A stretch of DNA of 64,000 bases, from assembly GCF_004795055.1 (NCBI RefSeq), contig NZ_SSBJ01000028.1, forward strand, positions 1 to 64,000, in the 5' to 3' direction. How positions within the stretch are numbered: the stretch's first letter is position 1; each line of letters begins with the position of its first letter. This DNA is from Streptomyces sp. A1136. GTDB lineage: Bacteria; Actinomycetota; Actinomycetes; Streptomycetales; Streptomycetaceae. The translations under genes and the position numbers were made by a program. Positions 34,219-45,346 of this stretch are shown here, piece after piece. A model generated the notes under the pieces. That model worked only from the letters and a program-made list of their open reading frames with translations, was not told the origin of the DNA and made no database searches.

Positions 34219-36081
34219 ATGACCCCGCCCCCACCGCCGTCCACCCCCGCGGGTCCGAACGCCGCCGCGCCCGGCGGGAAAACGTCCGGTCGCGCCGGCG
34301 ACCGGGCGCTGCGGGCGGCCGCCCGGCACAGTGCGGTGCGCACCGGCGCCGTGGGCGCGTGCGCGGTCGCCGCCGCCCTCACGGCCCTCGTCGAACCCGC
34401 CGTGCTCGGCCACGCGCTCGACCTCTTGCTGCGGCGCGACCCGGCCGGGGGCGCGTGGACCCTGGTGTGCGCCGCCGTCATCTCGGCCGAGGTGCTTCTG
34501 GACGCCCTCACGACCCGGCTGACGGGGCAGGTCAACGGCCGCAGCACGGCCTGGCTGCGCCGCCGGGGGCTGACCGCGCTGCTGCGCGCGTCCCCGCACC
34601 ACGCGGCTCGCCACTCCCCCGGCGACCTCACCGCGCGACTGACCGCCCACGCCACCGAGGCCGGTACGGGGCCGGCCGCCGCCGCGGCGGGCGTGGCCTC
34701 GCTGCTGCCACCGCTCGGCGGGCTGGTGGCGCTCTTCCTCATCGACACCTGGACCGCTCTCGCCTTCCTCGCCGGACTACCCGTCCTGTTCTGGCTGTTG
34801 CGCTCCTTCGCCCGTGACTCGGGATCGAGCGTCACCCGGTACCAGGAGGTCCAACTGGGCATGGCCGCGCGTCTCGTGGAGGCCCTCGCCGGGGCCCGAA
34901 CCATCGCCGCCGCCGGCACCGTCGGCCGCGAACGCGCCCGCGTCCTGCGTGACCTGCCCGAACTGGACGCGCAGGGGCGGCGGATGTGGCGCGTCTACGG
35001 CGGCACGACCGCCAGGACCTCCGCCCTGATGCCCCTGCTGCTCTACGTGGTCCTCGCGGTGGGCGGGCTGCGGCTGGTGGCGGGGGCGCTGGGGGTCGGG
35101 GAGCTGCTCGCGGCCGTACGCTACGCCGGGCTGGCCGCCGGCATCGGCGCGGTCACCGGCCGGGTCGCCGCCGTCGTACGGGCCCGGGCCGCCGCGGGCC
35201 GGACGGCGGCGGTCTTCGATCTCCCGGAACTTCGCTGCGGCGTGGGTGAGTTGTCGGCTGACGGACCGGGGCGGCTGGAGTTGGACGGGGTCCGGGTGGT
35301 GCGCGAGGGCCGGATCGTCCTGGACGGCATCGACCTCGTGGTCCCGGGCGGTGCCACGCTCGCCGTGGTGGGTCGTTCCGGCGCCGGCAAATCCCTTCTC
35401 GCGGCGGTGGCCGGCCGCCTCACCGACCCCGACCGCGGCCGCGTCCTGCTCGACGGGGTGCCACTGGAGGAGCTTTCGGTCGCGGCGCTGCGCCGAGAGG
35501 TGGGGCATGCCTTCGACCGGCCCGCGCTGGTCGGGAAGAGCGTCGCGGACGCCATCGCGTTCGGCCGGGGCCCCGCGCCCACGCGGGAGGAGGTGCGCGC
35601 CGCGGCGCGGGCCGCCGGCGCGGAGCCGTTCGTACTGCGCCTGCCCGACGGCTACGACACCGCCCTCGCGGACGCCCCGCTGTCCGGCGGCGAGGTGCAA
35701 CGCCTCGGCCTGGCCCGGGCGTTCCTGCGCGCCGGCCGGCTGCTGGTGTTGGACGACGCCACCTCCAGCCTCGACACGCTGACCGCCCGGGAGGTCGAAC
35801 GGGCCTTGGCGCGGTGTGTCGGGGGAGGTACCCGGATCGTGGTGGCGCACCGGGTCTCCGCCGCCGCCCGGGCCGACCTGGTGGTGTGGCTGGAGGACGG
35901 CCGCATCCGGGCCGCCGGCGTCCACGCCGACCTGTGGCGTGACCCGGCGTACCGGGCCGTTTTCGCGGTGGAGCCGGGACCGGGACGACAGGAGGGCCCG
36001 CGCCGGGAGTCCGCCGCGGCGCACGGCTCGGGACCGGCGGCCGGGGCCGTCGCCGGGCCGGGCGCGGGCGGGCTCTCGTGA
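34219..36081 (+). CDS. ramA: RamA, ABC transporter half for SapB export
   Basis: A 620-residue ABC exporter half: a six-segment membrane domain (about 40-330) and a nucleotide-binding domain (about 352-590). Walker A is VVGRSGAGKS (383-392), the signature LSGGE (488-492) is canonical, and Walker B is LLVLDDATSSLD. In Walker B the catalytic glutamate is replaced by aspartate (LDD, not LDE). GGAG precedes ATG 34219. The stop overlaps the ramB start by GTGA, so the two halves are made together as a heterodimer that is thought to export SapB. Confidence 0.95.
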   Translation: MTPPPPPSTPAGPNAAAPGGKTSGRAGDRALRAAARHSAVRTGAVGACAVAAALTALVEPAVLGHALDLLLRRDPAGGAWTLVCAAVISAEVLLDALTTRLTGQVNGRSTAWLRRRGLTALLRASPHHAARHSPGDLTARLTAHATEAGTGPAAAAAGVASLLPPLGGLVALFLIDTWTALAFLAGLPVLFWLLRSFARDSGSSVTRYQEVQLGMAARLVEALAGARTIAAAGTVGRERARVLRDLPELDAQGRRMWRVYGGTTARTSALMPLLLYVVLAVGGLRLVAGALGVGELLAAVRYAGLAAGIGAVTGRVAAVVRARAAAGRTAAVFDLPELRCGVGELSADGPGRLELDGVRVVREGRIVLDGIDLVVPGGATLAVVGRSGAGKSLLAAVAGRLTDPDRGRVLLDGVPLEELSVAALRREVGHAFDRPALVGKSVADAIAFGRGPAPTREEVRAAARAAGAEPFVLRLPDGYDTALADAPLSGGEVQRLGLARAFLRAGRLLVLDDATSSLDTLTAREVERALARCVGGGTRIVVAHRVSAAARADLVVWLEDGRIRAAGVHADLWRDPAYRAVFAVEPGPGRQEGPRRESAAAHGSGPAAGAVAGPGAGGLS

Positions 36082-37880
36082 GTCGCCCCGGGCCCGGTGG
36101 CACCCTGGCAGCCGACGCCCGGCGCTTCCTGCGTCCCCGCGTCCGCCCGCTGGCCGCCCTCGCGCTCTGGTCGCTGCTGGAGTCCGCGCACACCTTCCTC
36201 GGCGGCTACGGCGTCGCCCGCGCGCTGGACGACGGCTTCCTCGCGGGCCGCGCCGCGACCGGCGCGGCGTGGCTGGCGGTGGCCGGATGCGGCGCCCTGC
36301 TCGGCGGTCTCGCCCTGCGCGGGGTGTTCACCGCACTCGCGGACCTGGTGGAACCGCTGCGCGACGGGCTCGTACGCCGGGCCGTGGGCCAGGCCTTGGC
36401 CGCCTCGGTCGCCGACCCCGCCCGGGCCGCCGACGCGCGAGCGGTCTCCCGGCTGACGCAGCAGACCGAGATGGCACGCGACTCCTTCGCCGGTCTGGTC
36501 CTGACGGCCCGCTCGTTCCTCTTCACCGCCGTCGGCGCGCTCGTCGGAATGGCGGCGCTCGCGCCCGTACTGCTGCTGGTGGTGCTGCCGCCGCTGCTGC
36601 TGGGGCTCGCCGCCTTCACGGCCACGCTGCGCCCGATGGCGGCCGTACAACGGGAGGCGCTGGACACCGAGGAGGCCTTGGCCGCACGGGTGGGGGAGGC
36701 GGCGGGCGCGCTGCGCGACATCGTGGCGTGCGGCGGCGAAACGGCCGTGGCCCGCGCGGTGGAACCGCTGATCGCCGCCCAGGAACGGCTGACCGGACGG
36801 CTCGCCGGCTGGGGGGCGGTGCGGACCGTCGCCCTCGGCGTGGCCGGCCGGGCGCCCGTCGTGGCGTTGCTGGCCGCCACGCCCTGGCTGCTCGAACGCG
36901 GGATCACGGCGGGCGCGCTCGCCGGCGCCGTGACCTATCTGCTGCAGTCCCTGCTTCCCGCCCTCGACACGCTGATGGCGGCCCTCGGTTCGGCGGGGAC
37001 GCGCCTGTTGGTCGTACTGGACCGCTTCCGCGCTCCCCCGGCGACCGCGCCGGCCCGTCCGGCGGCCGATCCGGCCGATCCGCGCGGGTCGGGTGTGCGC
37101 GGTGGGCCGGGCGGTCGCACCCCGCACGAGGGCCCCACCGCCGCCGCCGAGCTGCGGTCGGTCGACTTCGCCTACGGGGCCCACGCCCATCCCGTGCTCC
37201 ACGGGCTCGACCTGCGCGTGCGGCCCGGCGAGCACCTCGCGGTGGTGGGCCCGAGCGGTATCGGGAAGTCCACGCTCACCGCCTTGCTCGCCGGGCTGCT
37301 GACCCCCGACCGGGGCCAGGTCCTGGTGGCGGGGGCGCCCGCCCGTCCCCCCAGGGGGGACGGCCCCGACCCGCGCCGGACGCTGCTGCCGCAGCAGGCG
37401 TACGTCTTCACCGGCACCGTGCGCGAGAACCTGACGCACCTGTGCCCGGGGCCGATACCCGGGTCCCGGCTGGACGCGGCCGTCACCGCCCTGCGGCTGT
37501 GGGGGCTCGTCGACCGCCTCGGCGGGTACGACGCGGTCCTCGACCCCCGGGGACTGTCCCAGGGCGAACGGCAATTGCTCGCACTCGGCGCGGCCTACCT
37601 CTCCCCCGCCCCGCTGCTCCTTCTCGACGAAGCCACCTGCCACCTCGATCCGGAGGCCGAGGAGCGGGCCGAGCGCGCCCTCGCCGCGAGGCCCGGCACC
37701 CTGATCGTGGTGGCCCACCGGATCTCGTCGGCGGCGCGGGCCGACCGGGTCCTCGTGCTGGACGGGACCCGGGCGGTGTGCGGCACCCACGCGGAACTCC
37801 CGGCCCGGTCGGCCCTCTACCGGGACCTCGTGGGCATGTGGGGCGAGGAGGAGCCGGCCGCGCCCGCCGCGCCCCGTTGA
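36078..37880 (+). CDS. ramB: RamB, ABC transporter half for SapB export
   Basis: A 600-residue ABC exporter half with membrane segments over about 25-320 and an ATP-binding domain from about 355. Walker A is VVGPSGIGKSTL; Walker B LLLLDEATCHLD keeps the catalytic glutamate, whereas the signature reads LSQGE rather than LSGGE. That is the mirror image of RamA, as in asymmetric heterodimeric exporters. GTG 36078 overlaps the ramA stop. It ends 35 bases before the convergent ramR gene; I see no hairpin between them. Confidence 0.95.
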   Translation: MSRPGPGGTLAADARRFLRPRVRPLAALALWSLLESAHTFLGGYGVARALDDGFLAGRAATGAAWLAVAGCGALLGGLALRGVFTALADLVEPLRDGLVRRAVGQALAASVADPARAADARAVSRLTQQTEMARDSFAGLVLTARSFLFTAVGALVGMAALAPVLLLVVLPPLLLGLAAFTATLRPMAAVQREALDTEEALAARVGEAAGALRDIVACGGETAVARAVEPLIAAQERLTGRLAGWGAVRTVALGVAGRAPVVALLAATPWLLERGITAGALAGAVTYLLQSLLPALDTLMAALGSAGTRLLVVLDRFRAPPATAPARPAADPADPRGSGVRGGPGGRTPHEGPTAAAELRSVDFAYGAHAHPVLHGLDLRVRPGEHLAVVGPSGIGKSTLTALLAGLLTPDRGQVLVAGAPARPPRGDGPDPRRTLLPQQAYVFTGTVRENLTHLCPGPIPGSRLDAAVTALRLWGLVDRLGGYDAVLDPRGLSQGERQLLALGAAYLSPAPLLLLDEATCHLDPEAEERAERALAARPGTLIVVAHRISSAARADRVLVLDGTRAVCGTHAELPARSALYRDLVGMWGEEEPAAPAAPR

Positions 37881-37914
37881 ATCAGCCTGTCCGGTACCGC
37901 CCCCGGCGTCGCCC

Positions 37915-38523
37915 CTACACCCAGCCCGCGCTGCGGGATATGCGAATCGCGTCGATGCGGTTGCGCGCGCCCGTCTTGCGGGTCACGGCCGCCATGTAGT
38001 TGCGGACCGTCCCGCTGGCGAGGTGCAGGGCGCGGGCTATCTCGGCGACGGAGTCGCCCTGCGCGGCCCGGGCCAGGACGCTCAGCTCGCGCGGGCTGAG
38101 GGGCACCGGGTCCGCCTCCATGAACGCGGAGGCCAGGGCCGCGTCGATGAAACGTTCCCCCGCTGCCACCTTGCGGACCGCGCGGACCAGCCGGCCGGGA
38201 GAGCCGTCCTTGTCGACGTAGCCGAGGGCCTTGGCCTGGAAGGCGCGGCCGAGCGCGCCGGGCGTCTTCGCGGTCGCCAGGACGAGCAGGGGCGTGGGCG
38301 GGTCCAGCAGTCGTCCCGGGCCCGGGCCCTCCCCGGCGAGGGCAGCCGTCGCCCCCGGACAGTCGACGTCGACCACGGCCACGTCCGGTCGTAAGTACTC
38401 GGCCTGACGGGCCGCCGTCCGCCATCCCGCGGCCGTGACGTCGAAGTCGCCCTCGGATCTGAGCAGGGCGGCCAGGGCGGACCCGACGAGACTGACGCTG
38501 TGCAGTACGAGGACCTTGGTCAT
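37915..38523 (-). CDS. ramR: RamR, LuxR/NarL-type activator of the SapB operon
   Basis: A 202-residue regulator convergent with ramB. The receiver-like domain (1-125) keeps Asp53 (VAVVDVDCP) and Lys in GYVDKDGS but lacks the acidic pair at the first strand (VLVLHSVSL), so it is an atypical receiver and probably an orphan. The NarL-type helix-turn-helix is LSPRELSVLARAAQGDSV to GTVRNYMAAVTRKTG (about 138-190). RamR is known to activate ramCSAB. Codon 44 is TTA (38392-38394), implying bldA dependence. GGAGAG precedes the ATG. Confidence 0.94.
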   Translation of the reverse strand: MTKVLVLHSVSLVGSALAALLRSEGDFDVTAAGWRTAARQAEYLRPDVAVVDVDCPGATAALAGEGPGPGRLLDPPTPLLVLATAKTPGALGRAFQAKALGYVDKDGSPGRLVRAVRKVAAGERFIDAALASAFMEADPVPLSPRELSVLARAAQGDSVAEIARALHLASGTVRNYMAAVTRKTGARNRIDAIRISRSAGWV

Positions 38524-38885
38524 GGTGACTCTCCGAACGTCGGTGGCAGCGGACGGTCAAGGCTTCATCAGCACCAAGCGGTTGCCCACGTACCGCCCCC
38601 CGGAACATGACCATCGCGGGCGCACGGGGGCGCGTGGCCGTAATGAGTCGACGCCTCGGCCGCCCGCGCACGGCATGTCGTACTTGTCGCCGCACTCCAC
38701 CGCCGCCCGGGACCGCCCGTCACCACGATGTGTCCGGATTCCGCCGGCGGACGGCGCACGGACGGCCGGCACATGCCCGTTCGAGACACTCCATATGTTC
38801 GAACACCTATTGGATCGCGACACATGTGAGCGAAAAAAGCGGGATTCGAGTCACGTGCGGTCGGGTCACCGGGCGCGGACGAGAA
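38524..38885. other. ramR upstream region, no gene seen
   Basis: About 360 bases between the ramR start and the terminator of the PRC-barrel gene. The far half (about 38770-38850) is clearly AT-richer than its surroundings and contains CATATG, AAAAAAG and a short perfect palindrome. It most likely holds the ramR promoter and its control sites. Open frames here do not look coding. Confidence 0.55.
38796..38805. promoter_or_regulatory. Palindrome upstream of ramR
   Basis: TGTTCGAACA is a perfect 10-base palindrome. A second GTTCGA lies 18 bases upstream (38779-38784 and 38797-38802). It sits about 275 bases before ramR in the AT-rich patch and is a candidate operator; the protein is unknown. 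Confidence 0.35.
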
Positions 38886-38928
38886 CGCAGGCGGGCGGCG
38901 CCGGATGAACCGGCGCCGCCCGCCTGCG
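38886..38928 (-). terminator. Long terminator hairpin after the PRC-barrel gene
   Basis: A perfect 19-bp stem (arms 38886-38904 and 38910-38928) with loop ATGAA, starting 23 bases beyond the PRC-barrel stop. This is the longest perfect stem I noticed in the window and should insulate ramR from upstream transcription. Confidence 0.88.
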
Positions 38929-38951
38929 GGATCGGGGAGGGGTAGTTGCGG

Positions 38952-39302
38952 TCAGCCCAGGAAGCCGCTGTAGTAGCCGCCCACCTGACCGTGATACTCC
39001 TGGTCGTCGAGGTGCTTCTCCCGCTCGAACTCGGGAGCGTTCTTGATCTGCTCCTTCGTCCCGTCCACGTAGATCTTCTGCTCCTGCGGGTCGATGCGCG
39101 TGATGGTGCCCGCCGGGAGCAGGACCTCCCGGCCGAAGATCCACGGCCCGGTGTCGACCACGATGTAGGAGGAGCCGACCTCGTCGGAGTGCTTGTCCAC
39201 CTTGCCGATGCCGCCGTCGGTGGCCTCGACCTTGTAGCCCGTCAGGTCCGCGCCCGGCGCTCGGCCGGAGGTCTCGCGGTAGCCCCACACGTTCCCAGAC
39301 AT
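38952..39302 (-). CDS. PRC-barrel domain protein
   Basis: A 116-residue protein with a PRC-barrel: LTGYKVEATDGGIGKVDKHSDEVGSSYIVVDTGPWIFGREVLLPAGTI-type strands, then an acidic-basic tail ending GYYSGFLG. PRC-barrels bind proteins or RNA; small Streptomyces forms are often stress induced. GAAGGAG precedes the ATG. The gene lies downstream of an SRPBCC protein on the same strand (145-base gap), and a strong terminator follows, so the two may form an operon. Confidence 0.85.
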   Translation of the reverse strand: MSGNVWGYRETSGRAPGADLTGYKVEATDGGIGKVDKHSDEVGSSYIVVDTGPWIFGREVLLPAGTITRIDPQEQKIYVDGTKEQIKNAPEFEREKHLDDQEYHGQVGGYYSGFLG

Positions 39303-39447
39303 GCGAACATCTCCTTCATCGGTTCGTCGGCCCCTTGCTCCGCCGACCTGTTCGAGAGGTTCCGGAGGGGCGGGGGCCTCGTATCGGCCCGCCTGCCCCG
39401 GTGCTCGGTTCCCACACTCCGGGAACCGACTTCCGGCCTGCCGCCGC

Positions 39448-39897
39448 TCAGACCGCGCCGCGCCAGGAGCCGGTCTCGTGGCCGCGCGCCTCGATGTACT
39501 CCTTGAACCGCTTGAGGTCACCGGTGATCTGCCGCTTGACGAAGCCGAGCTTGTCGCCGACGGTCTCCGTGAAGCCGTCCGGGTCGTAGTCGAGCTGGAG
39601 CATGACCTTGGTCTTGGTGTCGTCCAGCCGGTGGAAAGTGACCACACCGGCCTGCTTCACCTCTCCGCCGAGGGTCGTCCAGGCGACCCGCTCGTCGGGG
39701 ATCTGTTCCGTGATCTCCGCCTCGAACTCCCGCTGCGTACCGCCCACCTTGGTCACCCAGTGGGTCATGGTGTCGGTCCGCTGATCGATCCGCTCGACCC
39801 CCTCCATGAAGTGGGGGAACGTCTCGAACTGCGTCCACTGGTTGTAGGCGGTACGGACGGGGACCTCGACCTCGATGGACTCTTCGACCTTGGACAT
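39448..39897 (-). CDS. SRPBCC (START/polyketide cyclase-like) protein
   Basis: A 149-residue SRPBCC-fold protein: VEESIEVEVPVRTAYNQWTQFETFPHFMEGV is the classic first strand and helices. KVMLQLDYDPDGF and the long C-terminal helix close the hydrophobic pocket. The family binds lipids or polyketides; actinobacterial versions of this type are commonly osmotic or general stress proteins. ATG 39897 is chosen with GAAAGG 7 bases upstream, rather than the GTG two codons earlier. Confidence 0.85.
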   Translation of the reverse strand: MSKVEESIEVEVPVRTAYNQWTQFETFPHFMEGVERIDQRTDTMTHWVTKVGGTQREFEAEITEQIPDERVAWTTLGGEVKQAGVVTFHRLDDTKTKVMLQLDYDPDGFTETVGDKLGFVKRQITGDLKRFKEYIEARGHETGSWRGAV

Positions 39898-40496
39898 GAC
39901 CACGCCTTTCCGATCACGGGCGCCACTGCCGCCGGGCGCACCGGGGAGTCCGTCTCCCGCCTCCGCCCGTGCCCCCTTTTCGCCGTCTCATCACCCGGCG
40001 CCGCCGAAACCCGTCCGCGCGCCCCGCACCGGACCCCGGAGGACGGCGTGGCAAATATCCCGTGTGCAAGGGCGTTTGACGGTGCGGGGGCGGGTCATAC
40101 GCGGGGATGTCGGTGTACGGCGCCGCTCCATCGGCGTCGAAGCGGTACACCGAGGACCGGTGGCCGCGCGCCGAGCCCCTCCCCCCGGTACGCGCGCGGT
40201 CCACGGGCCCGACCCATGCTGCCGTCCCGCCGCATCGGCACCCCGGCCCCGCCCGGCTGCTCCCGCGCAGCGAACCGGGCCGGGCAAGCCCCCGGCGGCC
40301 ACTGCCCCGCAGAGACCCCCGGGCCCGGACGGGGCGGCAGCCCCCCCGCGTACCACGGCGGCCCCGTACCCGGGCTCCCCCGCCATCGCTGCCCGTGCCC
40401 CCGCGCGCCCGAGCGGCCACCCGCTTCCACGACGACGTAATATGCACCGCCCTCGGGTCATCGACCGGCCCACACAGAAGGAAGGCGGTTGTCGTC
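39898..40496. other. Intergenic region of about 600 bases, no gene seen
   Basis: Divergent gap between the SRPBCC gene and the membrane protein gene at 40497. Open frames in it are arginine/proline-rich shadows without family features. TAATAT at 40438-40443 could be a -10 for the membrane protein gene, but no matching -35 is visible. An AT-rich spot (AAATATCC near 40051) may belong to the SRPBCC promoter. Confidence 0.5.
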
Positions 40497-41196
40497 GTGT
40501 CCCCTACGAGAACCGATGCCCGCACCCGCCACCCGCGACACGAACGGCGTGGCGAACCCAGGGTTCCCGCGGTCGTCGCCACGCTGGCGGCGATCTTCCT
40601 CTACCTCGCCCTGCCCCAGCAGTTGTTGATCGCCCCGCGCTACGTCCTGCCGGCCCTGGAGGTACTGCTGCTCCTGCCGTTGATCGCGATCAACCCGCGC
40701 CGGCTGACCCGCCAGACCAAGGCGTTCCGCGTCCTGTCGGTGGCCCTGGTCCTGCTCATCGTGGCGAGCAATCTGACCGCCCTCGGCATCCTCGTCCACG
40801 AGCTGCTCTACGCCGGGGTCGACGACGGCCGCTCCCTGCTCGTGGCGGCGCTCCAGGTGTGGTTGACCAACATCATCGCCTTCGGCCTGGCCTACTGGGA
40901 ACTCGACCGGGGTGGCCCCGTCAGTCGCACCCAGACCCCCCGCGAGGAGCTGCAACTGGCGGACTTCCGCTTCTCCCAGGACGAGAACGACGACGCCGTC
41001 CAGGAAGTCGCGGACGGCGCCAGCAAGGCCTCCGACTGGGTGCCCACCCTGATCGACTACCTGTACGTGTCGGTCACCAACTCCACCGCGTTCAGCCCGA
41101 CGGACACGATGCCCCTCTCCGCCCGCGCCAAGGTGCTCATGGCCGTCCAGAGCGTGGCGGCCCTGCTGACCTCGCTCCTGGTCATCGCCCGGGCCG

Positions 41197-41213
<17 letters not shown>
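40497..41213 (+). CDS. Membrane protein of unknown function, ion-channel-like C-terminus
   Basis: A 238-residue protein with about five hydrophobic segments: roughly 25-43, 48-65, 80-100, 118-136 and 210-232. Before the last one lies YLYVSVTNSTAFSPTDTMPLS, which looks like a re-entrant pore loop of two-segment ion channels, but I cannot confirm a family. A soluble acidic stretch (SQDENDDAVQEVADGAS) precedes it. GTG 40497 follows GGAAGG at slightly long spacing. Its last 17 bases overlap the convergent glgX gene. Confidence 0.65.
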
Positions 41214-43350
<2,137 letters not shown>

Positions 43351-43524
43351 GGGCTCACGCTACTGTCGCCGAGGGCTTCGGGCAGGGCGGCCCGGCGGAG
43401 AACGGGGCGAGGAGTCCCGGCGCGGGCAGTGCGGCGCCGACACGCCGGCACCCCTTGGCGGGGATGTCCACCCCGATGGCCGCGGAACGCGCATGAGTGG
43501 GCCGTCGCGGGTAACACGGCGGCA

Positions 43525-45303
43525 ATGAGACCCGCATCCGGCGCGGCCGTACGGCCCGGTCGCCCTTCCGTACTGTTGTTGCTGCCGGTTCAGGCGGCCC
43601 TGATGGTGGGCGTGGGGCTGCTGGTGACGGGGCCTTTGGCGGACCAGTGGCCGTTGGCGGCGGAGGACGGCGTCAACCGCGCCCTGGCCGCGCACCGCGG
43701 CGGCCTGGCCACGCCGCTCTCCGCGTGGCTGTCGCTGCTGGCAAGCACGCGGAGCGTCATCGCCCTGACCCTCCTGGCCGTCGCCGCCCTGCTGGTCGTG
43801 TCGCGGGGACGGCGGCCGTGGGAGGCGCTCTTCCCGGCCGTGGCCGTCGCCGCCCAGTCGGCGGTGTTCCTGCTCGTGACGCTGGTCGTGGAGCGACCGC
43901 GTCCGGACGTACCGCACATGGACCCCGCGCCGCCCACCTCCAGTTTTCCCTCCGGGCACGTGGGGGCGTCCGTGGCGCTGTTCGGTGGCCTGGCCGTCCT
44001 GGTGGCCGTCCGCCTGCGCGACGGCCGGCGCTGGGTGCGGTACGTCGCGGTCGCGGTCCTGGTGCTGATCCCGGTGGCCGTGGCGTTGTCGCGGGTGTAC
44101 CGGGGCATGCACCACCCGTCCGACGTGGTGGGAGGACTGCTCAACGGGGCCTGCACGCTGTTGGTCGTGACCCACGCGTTGCTGCTGCCGCGCCGCCGAC
44201 CGGAAGCGGCCGACGAGGCGCGCGCCGAGCCGCTCCCCTCGGCCCGAACCCCGTACCGGAGCGGTACGGGTGACGACCCCACGGGCGCGGCCACCGGTCC
44301 CGCCGGGGGCCGGCGGGCCGTGGTGGTGCGTCACCCGCTCGGCTGCGGCGCCGAGCAGGCCGAGCGGGTACGCGCGGTCCTGGCCCGCCACGGCTACGCC
44401 GATCAGGTGTGGACGTCGACGTCCGCCGAGCAGCCGGCCGGCGCTCTCGCCGGGCGGATCGCCGAGGCCCGAACGGAGCTGGTCGTGGCCTGCGGCGGTG
44501 ACGGCACCGTACGCGCCTGCGCCGACGTGTTGTCGGGCACCGGCGTCCCCCTCGCGGTCGTCCCTTGCGGCACCGGCAACCTGCTCGCGCGCAACCTTCG
44601 CCTCCCCGCCGATCCGGTCACCGCCCTGGAGTCGGCCCTGTCGGGGGAGACCGTCCGTATCGACGTGGCCCGGGTGTGGGGGGACGGACTGGCTCCCGCC
44701 CGGTTCACGGTCATGGCGGGAGCCGGCTTCGACGCCGCGATGGTGGCGGACGCGTCGGAGCGGGCGAAGGAGCGCCTGGGCTGGGCCGCGTACGTCCTCT
44801 CGGCGGTCCGCCACCTCGGGGACCCGCGGATGCGCCTGTCGATCCGGCTCGATTCGGAGCCCGTACGGGAGCGGCGGGCGCGGATGGTCGTCATCGGCAA
44901 CGTCGGCACCTTGCAGGGCGGGTTGCCGCTGCTGCCCGACGCGCGCCCCGACAGCGGGCGTCTGGAGGTGGTGTTGCTCGACCCCAGGGGCGCCCGCGGC
45001 TGGCTCGCCGCCGCGGGGCATCTCGGCTCGCACATGCTGCCGGGCCGGACGGCCCGGACTCCGGGCGGGGCGCGGGGGGCGGTGGCCGGCGGGGCGCTGG
45101 AGTACTTCAGCGCGGCGCGCGTCGAGATCCGCTTCGCGAAGCCGCAACCGCGCGAGCTCGACGGCGATGTGGTGGGCGCCGGGAACCGGATGACGGCCGA
45201 GGTCGAGCCGGGCGCGCTGCGGATCTGCATGCCGCCGCGGCCCCGGGCCGTCGAGGCGCCCGAGGCGCCGGCCGAGCAGGCCCCGTTCACCGTCGGCGGT
45301 TGA
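43525..45303 (+). CDS. Fused PAP2 phosphatase - diacylglycerol kinase family protein
   Basis: A 592-residue fusion. Residues 15-225 are a PAP2 membrane phosphatase with VVERPRPDVPH, SSFPSGHVGASV and SRVYRGMHHPSDVVGG (catalytic His residues in motifs 2 and 3). After a linker, residues 265-575 form a DAGK/LCB5-type lipid kinase with VVACGGDGTVRACADVL and VPCGTGNLLARNLRLP. One half would remove phosphate from a lipid phosphate and the other would add phosphate to a lipid, both at the membrane. This bifunctional layout is known in actinobacterial annotation. ATG 43525 starts just before the first membrane segment. Confidence 0.9.
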   Translation: MRPASGAAVRPGRPSVLLLLPVQAALMVGVGLLVTGPLADQWPLAAEDGVNRALAAHRGGLATPLSAWLSLLASTRSVIALTLLAVAALLVVSRGRRPWEALFPAVAVAAQSAVFLLVTLVVERPRPDVPHMDPAPPTSSFPSGHVGASVALFGGLAVLVAVRLRDGRRWVRYVAVAVLVLIPVAVALSRVYRGMHHPSDVVGGLLNGACTLLVVTHALLLPRRRPEAADEARAEPLPSARTPYRSGTGDDPTGAATGPAGGRRAVVVRHPLGCGAEQAERVRAVLARHGYADQVWTSTSAEQPAGALAGRIAEARTELVVACGGDGTVRACADVLSGTGVPLAVVPCGTGNLLARNLRLPADPVTALESALSGETVRIDVARVWGDGLAPARFTVMAGAGFDAAMVADASERAKERLGWAAYVLSAVRHLGDPRMRLSIRLDSEPVRERRARMVVIGNVGTLQGGLPLLPDARPDSGRLEVVLLDPRGARGWLAAAGHLGSHMLPGRTARTPGGARGAVAGGALEYFSAARVEIRFAKPQPRELDGDVVGAGNRMTAEVEPGALRICMPPRPRAVEAPEAPAEQAPFTVGG

Positions 45304-45346
45304 AGCCGGCCTCGTACCGCACCAGTCGACACAGGGGGTCAGGCAC

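Noticed and set aside
35652..37790. A 712-codon open frame on the minus strand
   Set aside because: It is antisense to ramA and ramB, whose domains and motifs are unmistakable; its translation is low complexity (Gly, Arg, Gln, Pro) as expected of a shadow in GC-rich DNA.
38779..38805. A LexA (SOS) box
   Set aside because: The order is GTTC-GAAC without the spacer of the actinobacterial SOS box (GAAC-n4-GTTC), so it does not fit.
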